Program-made: the position numbers and the translations under genes | Shown here: positions 53,072 through 63,027 of the stretch, one piece after another | Layout: each line of letters begins with the position of its first letter | How positions within the stretch are numbered: position 1 is the first letter of the stretch | Notes under the pieces: generated by a model | What the model saw: only the letters and a program-made list of their open reading frames with translations | What the model was told of the DNA's origin: nothing | Databases searched by the model: none | Assembly (NCBI GenBank): GCA_964630905.1 | Contig: CAZVWR010000013.1 | Span: 1 to 64,000 of the forward strand | Direction: 5' to 3' | Length of the DNA: 64,000 bases | Source: JAGOEX01 sp964630905 | GTDB lineage: Bacteria > UBP6 > UBA1177

Positions 53072-53210
53072 GCGACCTCCCTCATTAAGAAAGTTGTAAT
53101 TATTATAATAAACTTTCTTTTCTCAACAAATTTTATTTACAAATATTTTTTAAGGCAATATAATGCAACCCTAATTGTTTTTGATGAAATGTGATTCGTG
53201 GAGTTTCCAG

Positions 53211-54161
53211 TTGAACAGAAAAATCATTATTACCGTCATTGCATTCGTTATTTTCTTTGTAAATGATATTCATGCACAGAAAAAGACATCCGTGCTTAAA
53301 CTTTGTGCAAAAATGGATGGGGAACCGTTCGTCCTTTTTACTGATGACAGATCAAAAGGGGCGTCGCTCGGGTTTAAAAAATATAAAGACACCGATCTTT
53401 TCATGAGAGATTTCAGAATAATGGTGGACAATGTCCCGTCGGCTTATTTTAAACCAGTTGAAAAAACCGAGAACTGTATCACCATTTTCAGGATAGAACC
53501 GGGTAAAAAATCAGTTTCACTTGATTTCAAATCTGTTTCATACACAAACATCCAGACAAAGCAGTCCGTAACGGTTAACTTTAAACCCGATTTACTCCAT
53601 AACGGAAATATTGATATATCTGAAGGTCCGACCGCAACACTGATAATAAACCAGTCGGGAGACAGTATAACAGCTTATCAGGCACTGGATAATCTGGAAA
53701 TAAAAGGGTGTTTGGAAAAATGTCAGGTCCCGGTCGGGATACCGGTTTATTTCATGATAAAATCTCAGGATGAAAAAGTTAAATGCCCTACAAAATTTGA
53801 GCTTATCGTCGATTCAGAGGATGAAAAGAAGCTGAATTGCTATGATGAAAAAATCATTCAGAAAATGCTCACTGAATTTGTGGAAAAAAACAATGTGCTC
53901 TGCCGTGTAAATGTCGAATATGCCTTTTTTAAGGTTTACGGGGAAGGATGTCTTTTTTCGCTTGAGGCCGACAAAGAAGGGTTGCGTTACCAGACACCTG
54001 AATTAAAACTTCTTCCTCTTGACAAACAGAAATTCAAATATTTCTGGAAAATAAATTCAGAAGAAAAGAAACCATATGCCTTCAGCGGCGACAGAAAAGG
54101 TGCGGAAAGAACCCCTGCGGAAGGCGATGTTATCGAGATCATCGAAGAGAGGAACTTTTGA
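53211..54161 (+). CDS. Exported protein of unknown function
   Basis: About 316 residues from the TTG at 53211, seven bases after GTGGAG; ATGs at 53175 and 53184 have no site. Signal peptide (NRKIIITVIAFVIFF, cut near DIHAQ). The mature part is beta-rich with four or more Cys that may pair (CLEKC near residue 165) and shows no family I can name. The C-terminus ends EIIEERNF. It overlaps the next gene (purN) by four bases, so it probably lies on the same transcript. Confidence 0.6.
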   Translation: MNRKIIITVIAFVIFFVNDIHAQKKTSVLKLCAKMDGEPFVLFTDDRSKGASLGFKKYKDTDLFMRDFRIMVDNVPSAYFKPVEKTENCITIFRIEPGKKSVSLDFKSVSYTNIQTKQSVTVNFKPDLLHNGNIDISEGPTATLIINQSGDSITAYQALDNLEIKGCLEKCQVPVGIPVYFMIKSQDEKVKCPTKFELIVDSEDEKKLNCYDEKIIQKMLTEFVEKNNVLCRVNVEYAFFKVYGEGCLFSLEADKEGLRYQTPELKLLPLDKQKFKYFWKINSEEKKPYAFSGDRKGAERTPAEGDVIEIIEERNF

Positions 54162-54760
54162 ATATCGGCATTTTCATTTCCGGTTCAGGAACAAACATGG
54201 AAGCCGTCTGCAAAAACTTTATTGCAGGAAGCCTTTCCGGAGTTTCCAGGATCAGCTTTGTCCTTTCAGATAAAAGATCGGCACCGGGAACAGAAAAAGC
54301 TGAAGCATTGGGAATTAGAACCATTGTGGTTCCCAGAAAAAAAGATGAAGATAAGGATCAGTATGAAAAAAGACTGCTTGAGGCAATTGCCCCTTTTTCA
54401 ACAGGATTGATCGTTCTTGCCGGATTCATGAAAGTTCTCGGGCACACATTCCTTTCAGGCTACAAAGGTAAGGTTATCAACATACACCCGTCTCTCCTTC
54501 CGTCTTTTAAAGGAGTTGATGCACAGAAACAGGCTTTTGAATACGGCGTGAAGGTTTCGGGGTGCTCAGTTCATTTTGTTGATGAAACCCTTGACGGCGG
54601 ACCGGTTATTATTCAGCAGCCTGTTTTCAGGGAGATGGATGATACACTTGATTCTTTTAAAGCAAGAATACTTAAAGAAGAGCATGTAATACTTTCAAAG
54701 GCGATAACTATTGTTGCCGAGAGTAAATATTCAATTTCAGACAGGTTTGTCCTGCTGTAA
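54158..54760 (+). CDS. purN: Phosphoribosylglycinamide formyltransferase
   Basis: 200 residues. ISGSGTNMEAV (formyl-donor/phosphate loop), LAGFMKVLG, NIHPSLLPSFKGVDAQKQAFEYGVKVSGCSVHFVDETLDGGPVI with the catalytic Asn-His...Asp set. It transfers a formyl group from 10-formyl-THF in purine synthesis. Start is TTG at 54158 with GAGAGG six bases before, overlapping the previous stop. Confidence 0.95.
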   Translation: MNIGIFISGSGTNMEAVCKNFIAGSLSGVSRISFVLSDKRSAPGTEKAEALGIRTIVVPRKKDEDKDQYEKRLLEAIAPFSTGLIVLAGFMKVLGHTFLSGYKGKVINIHPSLLPSFKGVDAQKQAFEYGVKVSGCSVHFVDETLDGGPVIIQQPVFREMDDTLDSFKARILKEEHVILSKAITIVAESKYSISDRFVLL

Positions 54761-54775
54761 TGTAAAGGAGGAGTC

Positions 54776-55969
54776 ATGAAACTAAAAATCTTTCTTTTAA
54801 CAATTGTGCTTATCGGCGTGATGTATCTGGCCGCTGACTATCTTTTTCTGAGATATACCAGAGAAAATTTTATCGATTCGGCTAAGAATTCAGTTTCTCA
54901 GTCAGTGTCACTGTATCAGTATATTCATAGAGCAGATTCTTTTGCATCAATCAAAAATGTTGAATTGCATGCGAAAAAACCCGAACTTGTCGCCGCATTC
55001 GATGTTGAAAAATGGGAATCTGCTATTCAGCAGAGTCCGAAAGATTTTTCAAAATTAAGCGAAGAATCTAAAAAAATAGTGAAAAATATCGAACAGAATG
55101 TGCAGGTTGAGCTTAATGTCATAAACAAAATGTATGATAACAATGATGCACTTTTTGTAGTTGACAGGAATGGAAATGTTGTTGCCAAGAATCTTGACGG
55201 AATATTCAGAAACAAAAATCTGGCCGAAGAACTTTTAATAAAGACGGTACTACAGGGATTTTCTGATACAGATGTTATGAAGATACTTGACAAGACTTAT
55301 ATTGTAACTGCTGCACCGATAGAGAAGAACGGGCAGATTATCGGGGCATACTGCAGTGCTGACAATGTAAATTCAGAAACAGCAAAAGAGGCGTCCAAAA
55401 GTCTTTATAACGAGTCGATATTTAAAGATAATTCAAGATTCTACTTCGGATTTTTTGACAAACAGTCACTTCTTGGAAGCACTCTGCCGACAGAGCTTCA
55501 TGAAAGTTTCAAAAAATTCATAGCTGAAAATCAGGAACTTATACAGAAAATAGACATTGAAGGTTCAAAACACGATACGGTAATAGAGCTCAAGAATGAA
55601 AGGTTCTTTTCAAGTATTTCAAGACACCCTTCCCTTTCAGATACCAATGACATGTTCTACATAGCACTGGTGTCGAAAGATAAACTTCTTGATCCTGTTC
55701 AGGCAAGACACGGAACATTCGGTCTTATATGCTTTTTCATGATCCTTGTTTCACTTATATTCTCATTTATAATTGATGAGCAGTTCAATAAGCCGATAAA
55801 CAAGTTCATGGAGAACATGCTTGAAATAATAAACGGCAACACCAAGTTCAGGTTCAGCAATGATGCAGAAGGTGTAGAAGGCAATCTTAATCAGAACGCA
55901 AACATGATGATAGCAACTTTACTGGGGGAAAAATCTCCTGATAAAGAAAAGCTTGATCCAGACCAATAG
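54776..55969 (+). CDS. Cache-like membrane sensor protein of unknown output
   Basis: 397 residues: TM helix (about 4-24), a periplasmic Cache-like domain (about 30-310, with DALFVVDRNGNVVAKN and VTAAPIEKNGQIIGAYCS), a second TM (about 316-337) and a HAMP-like start INKFMENMLEIINGNTKFRF, then a short cytoplasmic end. No kinase, cyclase or methyl-accepting domain. Similar in layout to the protein at 15911-17437, though the C-terminal domain is different or lost. GGAGGAG precedes the ATG. Confidence 0.6.
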   Translation: MKLKIFLLTIVLIGVMYLAADYLFLRYTRENFIDSAKNSVSQSVSLYQYIHRADSFASIKNVELHAKKPELVAAFDVEKWESAIQQSPKDFSKLSEESKKIVKNIEQNVQVELNVINKMYDNNDALFVVDRNGNVVAKNLDGIFRNKNLAEELLIKTVLQGFSDTDVMKILDKTYIVTAAPIEKNGQIIGAYCSADNVNSETAKEASKSLYNESIFKDNSRFYFGFFDKQSLLGSTLPTELHESFKKFIAENQELIQKIDIEGSKHDTVIELKNERFFSSISRHPSLSDTNDMFYIALVSKDKLLDPVQARHGTFGLICFFMILVSLIFSFIIDEQFNKPINKFMENMLEIINGNTKFRFSNDAEGVEGNLNQNANMMIATLLGEKSPDKEKLDPDQ

Positions 55970-55977
55970 GAGGCACT

Positions 55978-56427
55978 ATGAGCTCTTTTAACAGTTTAAA
56001 CAAAGTTCTTCTTCTGGGAAGGCTCGGAAGAGATCCCGAAAAAAAATATACAGGATCGGGAACGGCTGTATGCAATTTCTCTGTTGCAACATCTGAAAGC
56101 GTCAAAAAAGGAAACGGTTATGAGGAAAAGACAGAGTGGCACAAGATAATCGTTTTCGGTAATCAGGCTGAAAATGTTTCTAAATTTGTTAAAAAAGGAT
56201 CGCTTGTTTTCATTGAAGGAAGGATACAGAGCCGTTCATATCAGGACAAAGACGGCAATGAAAAATATGTGACTGAAATCGTTGCAAATACTATCCGGTT
56301 TCTCGACATAAAGGAAAGTGCCGACTCAGAAAGAGTCTATCACAACAAAGAAACCAAAAATGAACAACCTTCACAATCATCAGAAAACACTGTCGACATA
56401 GCTGAAGAGGACGATCTGCCATTTTAA
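55978..56427 (+). CDS. ssb: Single-stranded DNA-binding protein
   Basis: 149 residues. OB fold (about 1-110) with NKVLLLGRLGRDPE, NFSVATSES, TEWHKIIVFGNQAE, FIEGRIQSRSYQDKDG, then a Gln/Ser-rich tail ending in the acidic DDLPF tip that recruits repair and replication partners. It follows AGGAGG and lies eight bases after the Cache-like gene. Confidence 0.95.
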   Translation: MSSFNSLNKVLLLGRLGRDPEKKYTGSGTAVCNFSVATSESVKKGNGYEEKTEWHKIIVFGNQAENVSKFVKKGSLVFIEGRIQSRSYQDKDGNEKYVTEIVANTIRFLDIKESADSERVYHNKETKNEQPSQSSENTVDIAEEDDLPF

Positions 56428-56433
56428 ATGGTA

Positions 56434-57756
56434 CTATTGAATCCCCACGCCGGAATACTGAAAAATATTTCTGATGGAATTGTCTTTTGCATAAATGTTT
56501 CTAAGATCAAAAAAATAGTTATCTTTCATCAAAGATCTCATCTTTTCAAGATCAAGTCCTCTGAACTGATTCCACTCTGTAAGAATTATTACAGCATTGG
56601 AATTTGACACGGCTTCATAACTATCTGAGCAGTATTCTATTTTTTCATTGTATTCAGCCAACCGCCATTTTGCCTCTTTAATCCCCTGCGGACAGAAGGC
56701 TTTTATTTTTCCACCTTTCTTAATGAGTTCTGATATTATGACAAGGCTCGGCGCATCTCTCATGTCATCAGTTTCAGGTTTAAAAGTAAGTCCCAGCACT
56801 GACAATGTCTTTCCTTCCACACCGCCCATTTTTGAAATTACTTTTTCTACCATTTTCATTTTCTGGACTTCGTTTGCATCAATTGCGGCTTTGATAACTT
56901 TAAAATCTATGTCATGCTGTTTTGCAATATCAACAATCGCTTTTGTATCCTTGGGAAAACAGCTCCCTCCGTAACCGCATCCTGCATGAAGAAACTTCGG
57001 GCTGATACGGCCGTCCATACCCATTGCCTTAGCTATTTCCTGAACATTTGCCCCTGTCTTTTCAGAAAGAAGTGCCATTTCATTTATGAAAGATATTTTA
57101 ACGGCAAGAAAAGCATTGCTCGCATATTTTATCATTTCGGCTGTTTCAAGATTCGTCAATACAAACGGTGTGTTGTTAATATATAGAACTCTGTAGACCT
57201 GTTTCATGATTTCGCCGGCTTTGTCAGATTCACAACCGATAACGATCCTGTCAGGATGGGTAAAATCATGAACCGATTTACCTTCTCTTAGGAATTCAGG
57301 GTTTGAAACAACGTCGAAGTCTATTGCCAGACTTCTTTGAGCGATCTTTTCAGAAATAGTTTTTTTCACAAGCCTGCCTGTGCCCACAGGAACAGTTGAC
57401 TTATCAACAACAACTTTGTACCTGTCTATGTATTTACCGATATTATCTGCAACAGACAGAACATACTGAAGATCTGCACTTCCGTCATCTTTAGGCGGTG
57501 TCCCGACAGCAATGAAAAGAATGTCGCAGTTTTTAACAGTATGTTCAATATCAACAGTAAAATTCAGCCTTTTATATCTGTAATTTCTTTCAACTATGTC
57601 ATCAAGACCGGGTTCATAAATAGGGAGTATCCCTTTTTTAAGCTCCTCGATCTTCTTTTCATCAATATCCATGCAGATGACCTCATGCCCGAAATCTGCA
57701 AGACACGCCCCGGCCACAAGTCCCACATATCCGGAACCGACAACTCCGATCTTCAT
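56434..57756 (-). CDS. ugd: UDP-glucose 6-dehydrogenase
   Basis: 440 residues oxidising UDP-glucose to UDP-glucuronate for surface polysaccharides. N-terminal Rossmann fold GVVGSGYVGLVAGACLADFGH, ILPIYEPGLDD, VDKSTVPVGTG, NPEFLREG, and the catalytic Cys (about 263) in GYGGSCFPKDTKA; C-terminal GLTFKPETDDMRDAPS. GGGAG precedes the ATG. It converges on ssb. Confidence 0.96.
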   Translation of the reverse strand: MKIGVVGSGYVGLVAGACLADFGHEVICMDIDEKKIEELKKGILPIYEPGLDDIVERNYRYKRLNFTVDIEHTVKNCDILFIAVGTPPKDDGSADLQYVLSVADNIGKYIDRYKVVVDKSTVPVGTGRLVKKTISEKIAQRSLAIDFDVVSNPEFLREGKSVHDFTHPDRIVIGCESDKAGEIMKQVYRVLYINNTPFVLTNLETAEMIKYASNAFLAVKISFINEMALLSEKTGANVQEIAKAMGMDGRISPKFLHAGCGYGGSCFPKDTKAIVDIAKQHDIDFKVIKAAIDANEVQKMKMVEKVISKMGGVEGKTLSVLGLTFKPETDDMRDAPSLVIISELIKKGGKIKAFCPQGIKEAKWRLAEYNEKIEYCSDSYEAVSNSNAVIILTEWNQFRGLDLEKMRSLMKDNYFFDLRNIYAKDNSIRNIFQYSGVGIQ

Positions 57757-57851
57757 TTAATATGCTCCCTGTTCAGTTACAAAAAAAACTGTCAGAATAT
57801 TATCAGCTTGCAAGGATAACTCAAGATTTGAATGCAATGTTGTCAGTTTTA

Positions 57852-57880
57852 TTACAATTTTCTTTTTTTTTCTGTATATT
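57852..57880 (+). promoter_or_regulatory. Weak candidate promoter for the AbgT-family gene
   Basis: TTACAA, 17-base T-rich spacer, TATATT (57875-57880). The -10 is good but the -35 matches only half the consensus. Confidence 0.3.
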
Positions 57881-57915
57881 TCTTCTGTGATTAATTTTTT
57901 ATCGAGGTGTCCGTT

Positions 57916-59436
57916 TTGGCAAAAGCAAAGATTTCAGACAGGATCCTGAATTTCATTGAAAAGACCGGCAATGCTCTGCCCCACCCGGCAACACTTTTTG
58001 CGATTTGTGCCGGACTGGTTCTGTTGGCAAGTGCAATAGGCAGTTATCTTGAATGGAGCGTTGTGCATCCTGCAACCAAGGAAGTCGTTAAGGTGAACAA
58101 TCTCCTTACGATTCAGGGCCTTCACAGGATCATGGTCGAACTTGTACCCAATTTCACAAGTTTTGCGCCACTTGGAATCGTCCTGGTAGCGATGCTCGGA
58201 ATAGGCGTTTCGGAACACAGCGGACTTATAAACAGTCTTATCAAGATCGTTGTTATCCATTCACCGAAAAAACTTTTAACATCGACAATTATCGTTGCAG
58301 GAATATTTTCACATGCCGCCAGCGATGCAGGATATGTGCTTCTGATTCCTCTTGCGGGAGTTATATTTCTGACGGCCGGCAGACATCCTGTTACGGGAAT
58401 GGTCGCGGCTTTTGCAGGGGTTTCAGGCGGATTCAGTGCAAATTTCATAATCGGTCCTACTGACCCAATGCTTTCAGGAATTACTCAGGAAGCGGCAAGG
58501 ATCCTCAATCCCGACATTGTTGTTCTTGCGACATCGAACTATTACTTTATGGCGGCATCAGCTTTCATGATAGTCATAACCGGAACCTTCATCACAGAAA
58601 AGATCGTTGAACCGCGTCTTGGAAAATATAAAGGAACTGAAGAAATTAAAGCTGATGAAAAAATCTCACCGGAAGAAAAGAAAGGACTGATTTATGCAGG
58701 TATCACCTTTCTTATATTTTTCTTAATTCTTGCGGCAGGCATAATTCCTGAAACAGGATTTCTGCGTGACCATGCTCATAATAATGCAGTCCTCACATCT
58801 CCCCTGATAAAAGGGATCATCACTGTCATTTTCCTTATTTTTGTTCTTGCCGGAATAGCATACGGAATAGGTTGCGGAAAATTCAAAAGCGATTCAGACA
58901 TCGTTGCAGGCATGGAAAATTCAATGAAATCAATGGGTCTTTATATAGTCCTTGCCTTTTTTGCCGCACAGTTCGTCTCTTTCTTCAACTGGAGCAGGCT
59001 CGGAGTGGTAATTGCAGTGAACGGTGCTGAATTTCTGATGTCATTGAAACTTGGACTTATTCCGCTTGTGATACTCTTTGTGCTCATGTCGGCATTTTTT
59101 AATCTTTTTATTGGGAGTGCTTCTGCAAAATGGGCACTTCTTGCTCCGATTTTTGTCCCTATTTTCATGATACTCGGTTTTTCACCCGAACTTTCACAGG
59201 CAGTTTACAGAATAGGTGATTCGACAACCAATATCATCAGTCCAATGATGAGTTATTTCGCATTGATAATCGCATTCATTAGAAAGTATGATAAAAATGC
59301 CGGAATAGGATCGATAATTTCCCTGATGATACCCTATACAATGGCATTCATGTTATTCTGGACGCTTCTGCTTATTGTCTGGATAGAACTCGGAATACCT
59401 CTTGGGCCGGGTGCAGGAATATTCTACAAACCATGA
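57916..59436 (+). CDS. AbgT-family transporter
   Basis: 506 residues from TTG at 57916, eight bases after GAGG; a GTG at 57907 overlaps that site. Eleven or twelve membrane helices; LPHPATLFAIC at the N-terminus, SHAASDAGYVLLIPL, FAGVSGGFSANFIIGPTDPML with its Gly-rich loop, GSASAKWALLAPIFVPIFM and YRIGDSTTNIISPMM are typical of the p-aminobenzoyl-glutamate transporter (AbgT/MtrF) family. Members take up PABA-glutamate or export antifolates. It overlaps the GGDEF gene by four bases. Confidence 0.93.
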   Translation: MAKAKISDRILNFIEKTGNALPHPATLFAICAGLVLLASAIGSYLEWSVVHPATKEVVKVNNLLTIQGLHRIMVELVPNFTSFAPLGIVLVAMLGIGVSEHSGLINSLIKIVVIHSPKKLLTSTIIVAGIFSHAASDAGYVLLIPLAGVIFLTAGRHPVTGMVAAFAGVSGGFSANFIIGPTDPMLSGITQEAARILNPDIVVLATSNYYFMAASAFMIVITGTFITEKIVEPRLGKYKGTEEIKADEKISPEEKKGLIYAGITFLIFFLILAAGIIPETGFLRDHAHNNAVLTSPLIKGIITVIFLIFVLAGIAYGIGCGKFKSDSDIVAGMENSMKSMGLYIVLAFFAAQFVSFFNWSRLGVVIAVNGAEFLMSLKLGLIPLVILFVLMSAFFNLFIGSASAKWALLAPIFVPIFMILGFSPELSQAVYRIGDSTTNIISPMMSYFALIIAFIRKYDKNAGIGSIISLMIPYTMAFMLFWTLLLIVWIELGIPLGPGAGIFYKP

Positions 59437-60605
59437 GCAGAACCGTTTTTTCACTGATCTTTATAATTATATCCGCAGTTGCTGTTTTTTTCAGCAGTGA
59501 ATTTCATTTCATTGAAAATTATCTTAAGTTGTCTCCTCAGATAATTTATGCGGCGGCAGGACTGACCTTTCTTATCTGTCTGAGATTTAACAAGAGCAGG
59601 GCCGCTTTCATTATGGCACTCCTTGTTCTTTGGGCTTTTAAAGAAAAGATCCGCTTTATTTCAGCCATTCCAGTCAATGAACTTCTCTTCTTTTTCTCAT
59701 TCAATGTTCTGTATTTGGCCTCATCGAAGGAACGGGGGATAATATCAATTCACGGTCTGAAAAAAGTGCTGTTTATTATAAGCCAGTTCTGCATTATATA
59801 CTATTTCACGGTCTATCAGCCGGCATATTACACTCAGTCAGCCAATTCTTTTGTGAAAACAGTTCAGTTCATGATGAACATGCAGTTTCATTTTCTTCCT
59901 TTCACACTAATAGGACTTGCCGTAGTAAAGAACATTTTCAGTGATAAAAGTTATGAGGTTTCAACAGCGCTTGGAATATCAATTGCTTTCCTGATATTAA
60001 CGACTTTGAATATTGATCTGAGTTCTCTTAATCTTCTCACAGGGTTTGCACTGATATTTACCGGCATTCTCTCTTCGATCTATTCAACTTCATATACTGA
60101 TGAGCTTACGGGGCTTCCGGCAAGAAGGGCATACAACGAATATACTGCATCACTTGGTGCAAAATATGCGATCGCGATGACTGACATTGACCATTTCAAG
60201 AAATTCAACGATACATACGGACATGATACCGGTGATGAGGTTCTGAAACTTGTCGCAAAAATAATATCTTCAGTCGGAGGTGGAGGAAAAGCTTTCAGAT
60301 TCGGAGGTGAGGAATTTGTTATTGTTTTCAGTGGCAGAACAAAGGAAGAAACATTAGAACATCTCGAGAACATAAGAGAAAAGCTTCAAAACACCCCCTT
60401 CACTGTGAGAAACAGAAAAAGCAGAGCGAAATATAAAAAAACCGGTAAAAAAGGGAGATCCGCTTCCGCAGCAACGGTCAGGATAACAATGAGCATAGGT
60501 GTAAGTGACTCAAGAGCTGAAAAAACTGCTGTAAAGATCATGAAAAAAGCTGATCAGGCACTTTACAAGGCAAAGAAAACCGGAAGGAACAAAGTTGTGA
60601 TTTAA
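59433..60605 (+). CDS. Membrane diguanylate cyclase (GGDEF)
   Basis: 390 residues: about six to eight TM helices (1-215) then a GGDEF domain with DELTGLPARRAYNEY, DIDHFKKFNDTYGHDTGDEVL and the active loop GGEEF (about residue 291). The RxxD inhibitory site that usually lies five residues before GGDEF is missing (GGGK instead). A basic insertion (NRKSRAKYKKTGKKGRS, about 328-345) splits the C-terminal part. It makes c-di-GMP, with the TM part probably sensing. ATGA overlap with the AbgT gene. Confidence 0.9.
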   Translation: MSRTVFSLIFIIISAVAVFFSSEFHFIENYLKLSPQIIYAAAGLTFLICLRFNKSRAAFIMALLVLWAFKEKIRFISAIPVNELLFFFSFNVLYLASSKERGIISIHGLKKVLFIISQFCIIYYFTVYQPAYYTQSANSFVKTVQFMMNMQFHFLPFTLIGLAVVKNIFSDKSYEVSTALGISIAFLILTTLNIDLSSLNLLTGFALIFTGILSSIYSTSYTDELTGLPARRAYNEYTASLGAKYAIAMTDIDHFKKFNDTYGHDTGDEVLKLVAKIISSVGGGGKAFRFGGEEFVIVFSGRTKEETLEHLENIREKLQNTPFTVRNRKSRAKYKKTGKKGRSASAATVRITMSIGVSDSRAEKTAVKIMKKADQALYKAKKTGRNKVVI

Positions 60606-60614
60606 TTAGACATA

Positions 60615-61700
60615 TCAACCGATCTCAAATCTTCTTTTCTTTTCGGCTTTTGCCATGAATCCGACTGCTACGAGTATGAAAAACAGGGAAATCCAGTCAA
60701 TTAATTCAGGATATTTTCCACTAAACATGAAAGCGAAAAGTATTGTAGCGGTTGTTCCTGCAATCAAAGATGTAAGACGGTTCACAAGTCCTGCAAATGT
60801 AGCAGTTCTCCCTTTGAACATGAAAAGGAAAACACTGAAGAAAGCAACGATCCCGTAACCTACACCGGCAAGAAAAGCCCATGGTCCCCACTCCATGTCC
60901 GGAGCAACGACTGCATCGGCAAAAGGAGTTATTCTTTCTCCAACTACTCCAAAGCTCTTTGCAGCAGCAACAACAGCCACCGTAACAAGTATTAAAGTGA
61001 TCGTTGATGATATCTGTTCAATTGCAAAAAAAGATTTGTTGTTGTCTTTTTTCTCTTCCGGAGATCTTGTGTTCTTATAATAGTTCATAATGTATATTCT
61101 GATTGAATATGCAAGTATGTAGCTTCCGAATATTACAAGTACAGGAATGGAATTGAAAGGGCTGTCCCCACCTTTTCCGTCACCACCGAAAATCTTTATA
61201 CTTACTGCAAGAAGAGCAACAAGCATTGCAATGTTTTCTTCCATATAAACCTTTTTTTTCAAAATTCCCTGTCGGATCTGAATCTCGTCAACCGCTCTTC
61301 CAATCACAATGACTGCTCCTCTCATGATGACCATCGCGACCATTACTGAAATTCCTCTGAAAGAATAAAGAAGCGTCGTTGTAGGAATAACCACTGCGGT
61401 ACATATTCCCGATGCAATTATGTATGGAAGTTCAGATGGAATTGTCATCCCTATAAATTTAATTTTTTTTACCGAGTCTATTTTATACCACTTAAACAAA
61501 AGAACAACGCCTGTTGCTATAACAGCTCCTCCCGCTGTGTTATAGACGAGATATTCCATTCCGTGAAGTCCGGGATATCCTTCTCCAGTCGAAAGAAAAT
61601 ATTTTACAGCTACACCGGTAATCACATAAAAAAAGAAATATCCGAAGCAAAGCTGAAGAAGACGTGATGTAGAGCCCGAATTATTAATTTTTCCAGACAA
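60615..61700 (-). CDS. Multi-pass membrane protein, DMT-like
   Basis: 361 residues with about ten TM helices in the layout of drug/metabolite transporters of the EamA type: STGEGYPG, AVVIPTTTLLYSFRGISVMVA, ending FFILVAVGFMAKAEKK. The match to EamA is only by layout. Start is TTG after AAGGAG. It converges on the GGDEF gene. Substrate unknown; a family of uncharacterised bacterial membrane proteins also fits. Confidence 0.6.
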   Translation of the reverse strand: MSGKINNSGSTSRLLQLCFGYFFFYVITGVAVKYFLSTGEGYPGLHGMEYLVYNTAGGAVIATGVVLLFKWYKIDSVKKIKFIGMTIPSELPYIIASGICTAVVIPTTTLLYSFRGISVMVAMVIMRGAVIVIGRAVDEIQIRQGILKKKVYMEENIAMLVALLAVSIKIFGGDGKGGDSPFNSIPVLVIFGSYILAYSIRIYIMNYYKNTRSPEEKKDNNKSFFAIEQISSTITLILVTVAVVAAAKSFGVVGERITPFADAVVAPDMEWGPWAFLAGVGYGIVAFFSVFLFMFKGRTATFAGLVNRLTSLIAGTTATILFAFMFSGKYPELIDWISLFFILVAVGFMAKAEKKRRFEIG

Positions 61701-61734
61701 AATGTTCTCCTTGAAAGATAATTAGAAAAAATCC

Positions 61735-63027
61735 CTATTTCGGCTGACAGGCAACAAAAGTGGCATCAGTAATGTCTCCTCCATAAACCGGAGCTGCTGC
61801 AAGACTGTAAATACTTATGTTGGAACCGCTTATAATAAAACTTCCTGCATCTCCGGCTGCAGTGTTAAATGCAGAGATGTTAACGGTTCCTACTCCGAAT
61901 CCATGCCGGCAGACAATATCTCCGGAAGCATCAACCTCAATGACGAAAAGTTGGAGAGAATCACCTGATGTAAGCCCGATCTTGTTCGTTCCTACAACTA
62001 TTTTTGAAGGGTTTCCGAAAATATAGGCGACAGGATTTGTTAGTGCTGTTCTATTATAGTCCTGAAAAGCCATGAATGAAGCCGGATCAGATCCTGCAGC
62101 GGCAGTATATTTAGCATAAGAAAAAACATCGGAAGCTCCATCAGTATTAACTATCGGAATTGACCCGACATTTCCAGTAATAAAAGCTGACATTAGCACC
62201 ATGTTGCTCATTATGCTTTCTTCAGTAGTTATAATATATGTAAAATTTCCGTTGATATTTGCGGAGCCGTAAGGAATAGAATAATTTGGATCCCCGGCGA
62301 AACCGCATACCTCAGCTTCTGTTTTACATTTGTTGTAAATATCCAGATATGTTGTTGATGATGCTCCTTCTGCACAATCTTCATATGCCTGATATTCAGT
62401 TTTCCCCTTTGCTGTTCCATTTTCATAACAGGTGGTTGCACAAGAACTGTCAGAACAAGCTTTTATGCAGTCTGCAATTGCCACACAGTCAGGAGACCTG
62501 TGATCAACTGCTGTATCACCTGTGTTTCCTGTATCACCTGTATTGCCTGTATTGCCGGTATTTCCTGTATCACCTGTATTGCCGGTATTTCCTGTGTCAC
62601 CGGTATCGCCTGTGTTTCCAGTGTTTCCAGTATCACCTGTATTGCCGGTATTTCCAGTGTTGCCGGTATCACCTGTGTTTCCAGTGTTTCCAGTGTTGCC
62701 GGTATTACCTGAGTCACCGGTATTTCCGCTGTTACCCGAATCTCCCGAATTTCCTGAATCGCCTGAGTCACCGGTATCTTTACAGGAAGGTCCTGTTGCA
62801 AGCACACGGCAGAATTCCCCGAAATTAAGATTACAGTTCTTTTTAACAACGAAAACCCCTGTCTGGCATACCAGAATTGCTGATCCGTCACCGTTGCATA
62901 CTTCAAGTCCTTCTGTCGAACATGATGTTCCGGCAACATATCCACTTTCAGGATCATCGGACGAACAGTTTGAAATTAAAAATAATACCGCAAGTGCCGT
63001 TAAAATAAAAAGCAGGCTTTTTTTCAT
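61735..63027 (-). CDS. Cys-rich lipoprotein with long Gly-Asp-Thr linker
   Basis: 430 residues from the ATG at 63027 after GGGGG; an upstream ATG at 63051 has no site. Lipobox LISNC, Cys21. Residues 35-83 have six Cys (CSTEGLEVCNGDGSAILVC), 84-172 are about 30 Gly-Asp/Asn-Thr/Ser-Gly units, 178-235 a Cys-rich helical part (CVAIADCIKACSDSSC), and 240-430 a beta domain ending FVACQPK. Unknown function, same design as the other Gly-Asp-Thr lipoproteins. Confidence 0.75.
   Translation of the reverse strand: MKKSLLFILTALAVLFLISNCSSDDPESGYVAGTSCSTEGLEVCNGDGSAILVCQTGVFVVKKNCNLNFGEFCRVLATGPSCKDTGDSGDSGNSGDSGNSGNTGDSGNTGNTGNTGNTGDTGNTGNTGNTGDTGNTGNTGDTGDTGNTGNTGDTGNTGNTGNTGDTGNTGDTAVDHRSPDCVAIADCIKACSDSSCATTCYENGTAKGKTEYQAYEDCAEGASSTTYLDIYNKCKTEAEVCGFAGDPNYSIPYGSANINGNFTYIITTEESIMSNMVLMSAFITGNVGSIPIVNTDGASDVFSYAKYTAAAGSDPASFMAFQDYNRTALTNPVAYIFGNPSKIVVGTNKIGLTSGDSLQLFVIEVDASGDIVCRHGFGVGTVNISAFNTAAGDAGSFIISGSNISIYSLAAAPVYGGDITDATFVACQPK
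62512..62778 (-). repeat. Gly-Asp/Asn-Thr/Ser-Gly coding repeat in the Cys-rich lipoprotein
   Basis: About 30 nine-base units; the longest such run in the window. Confidence 0.85.
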
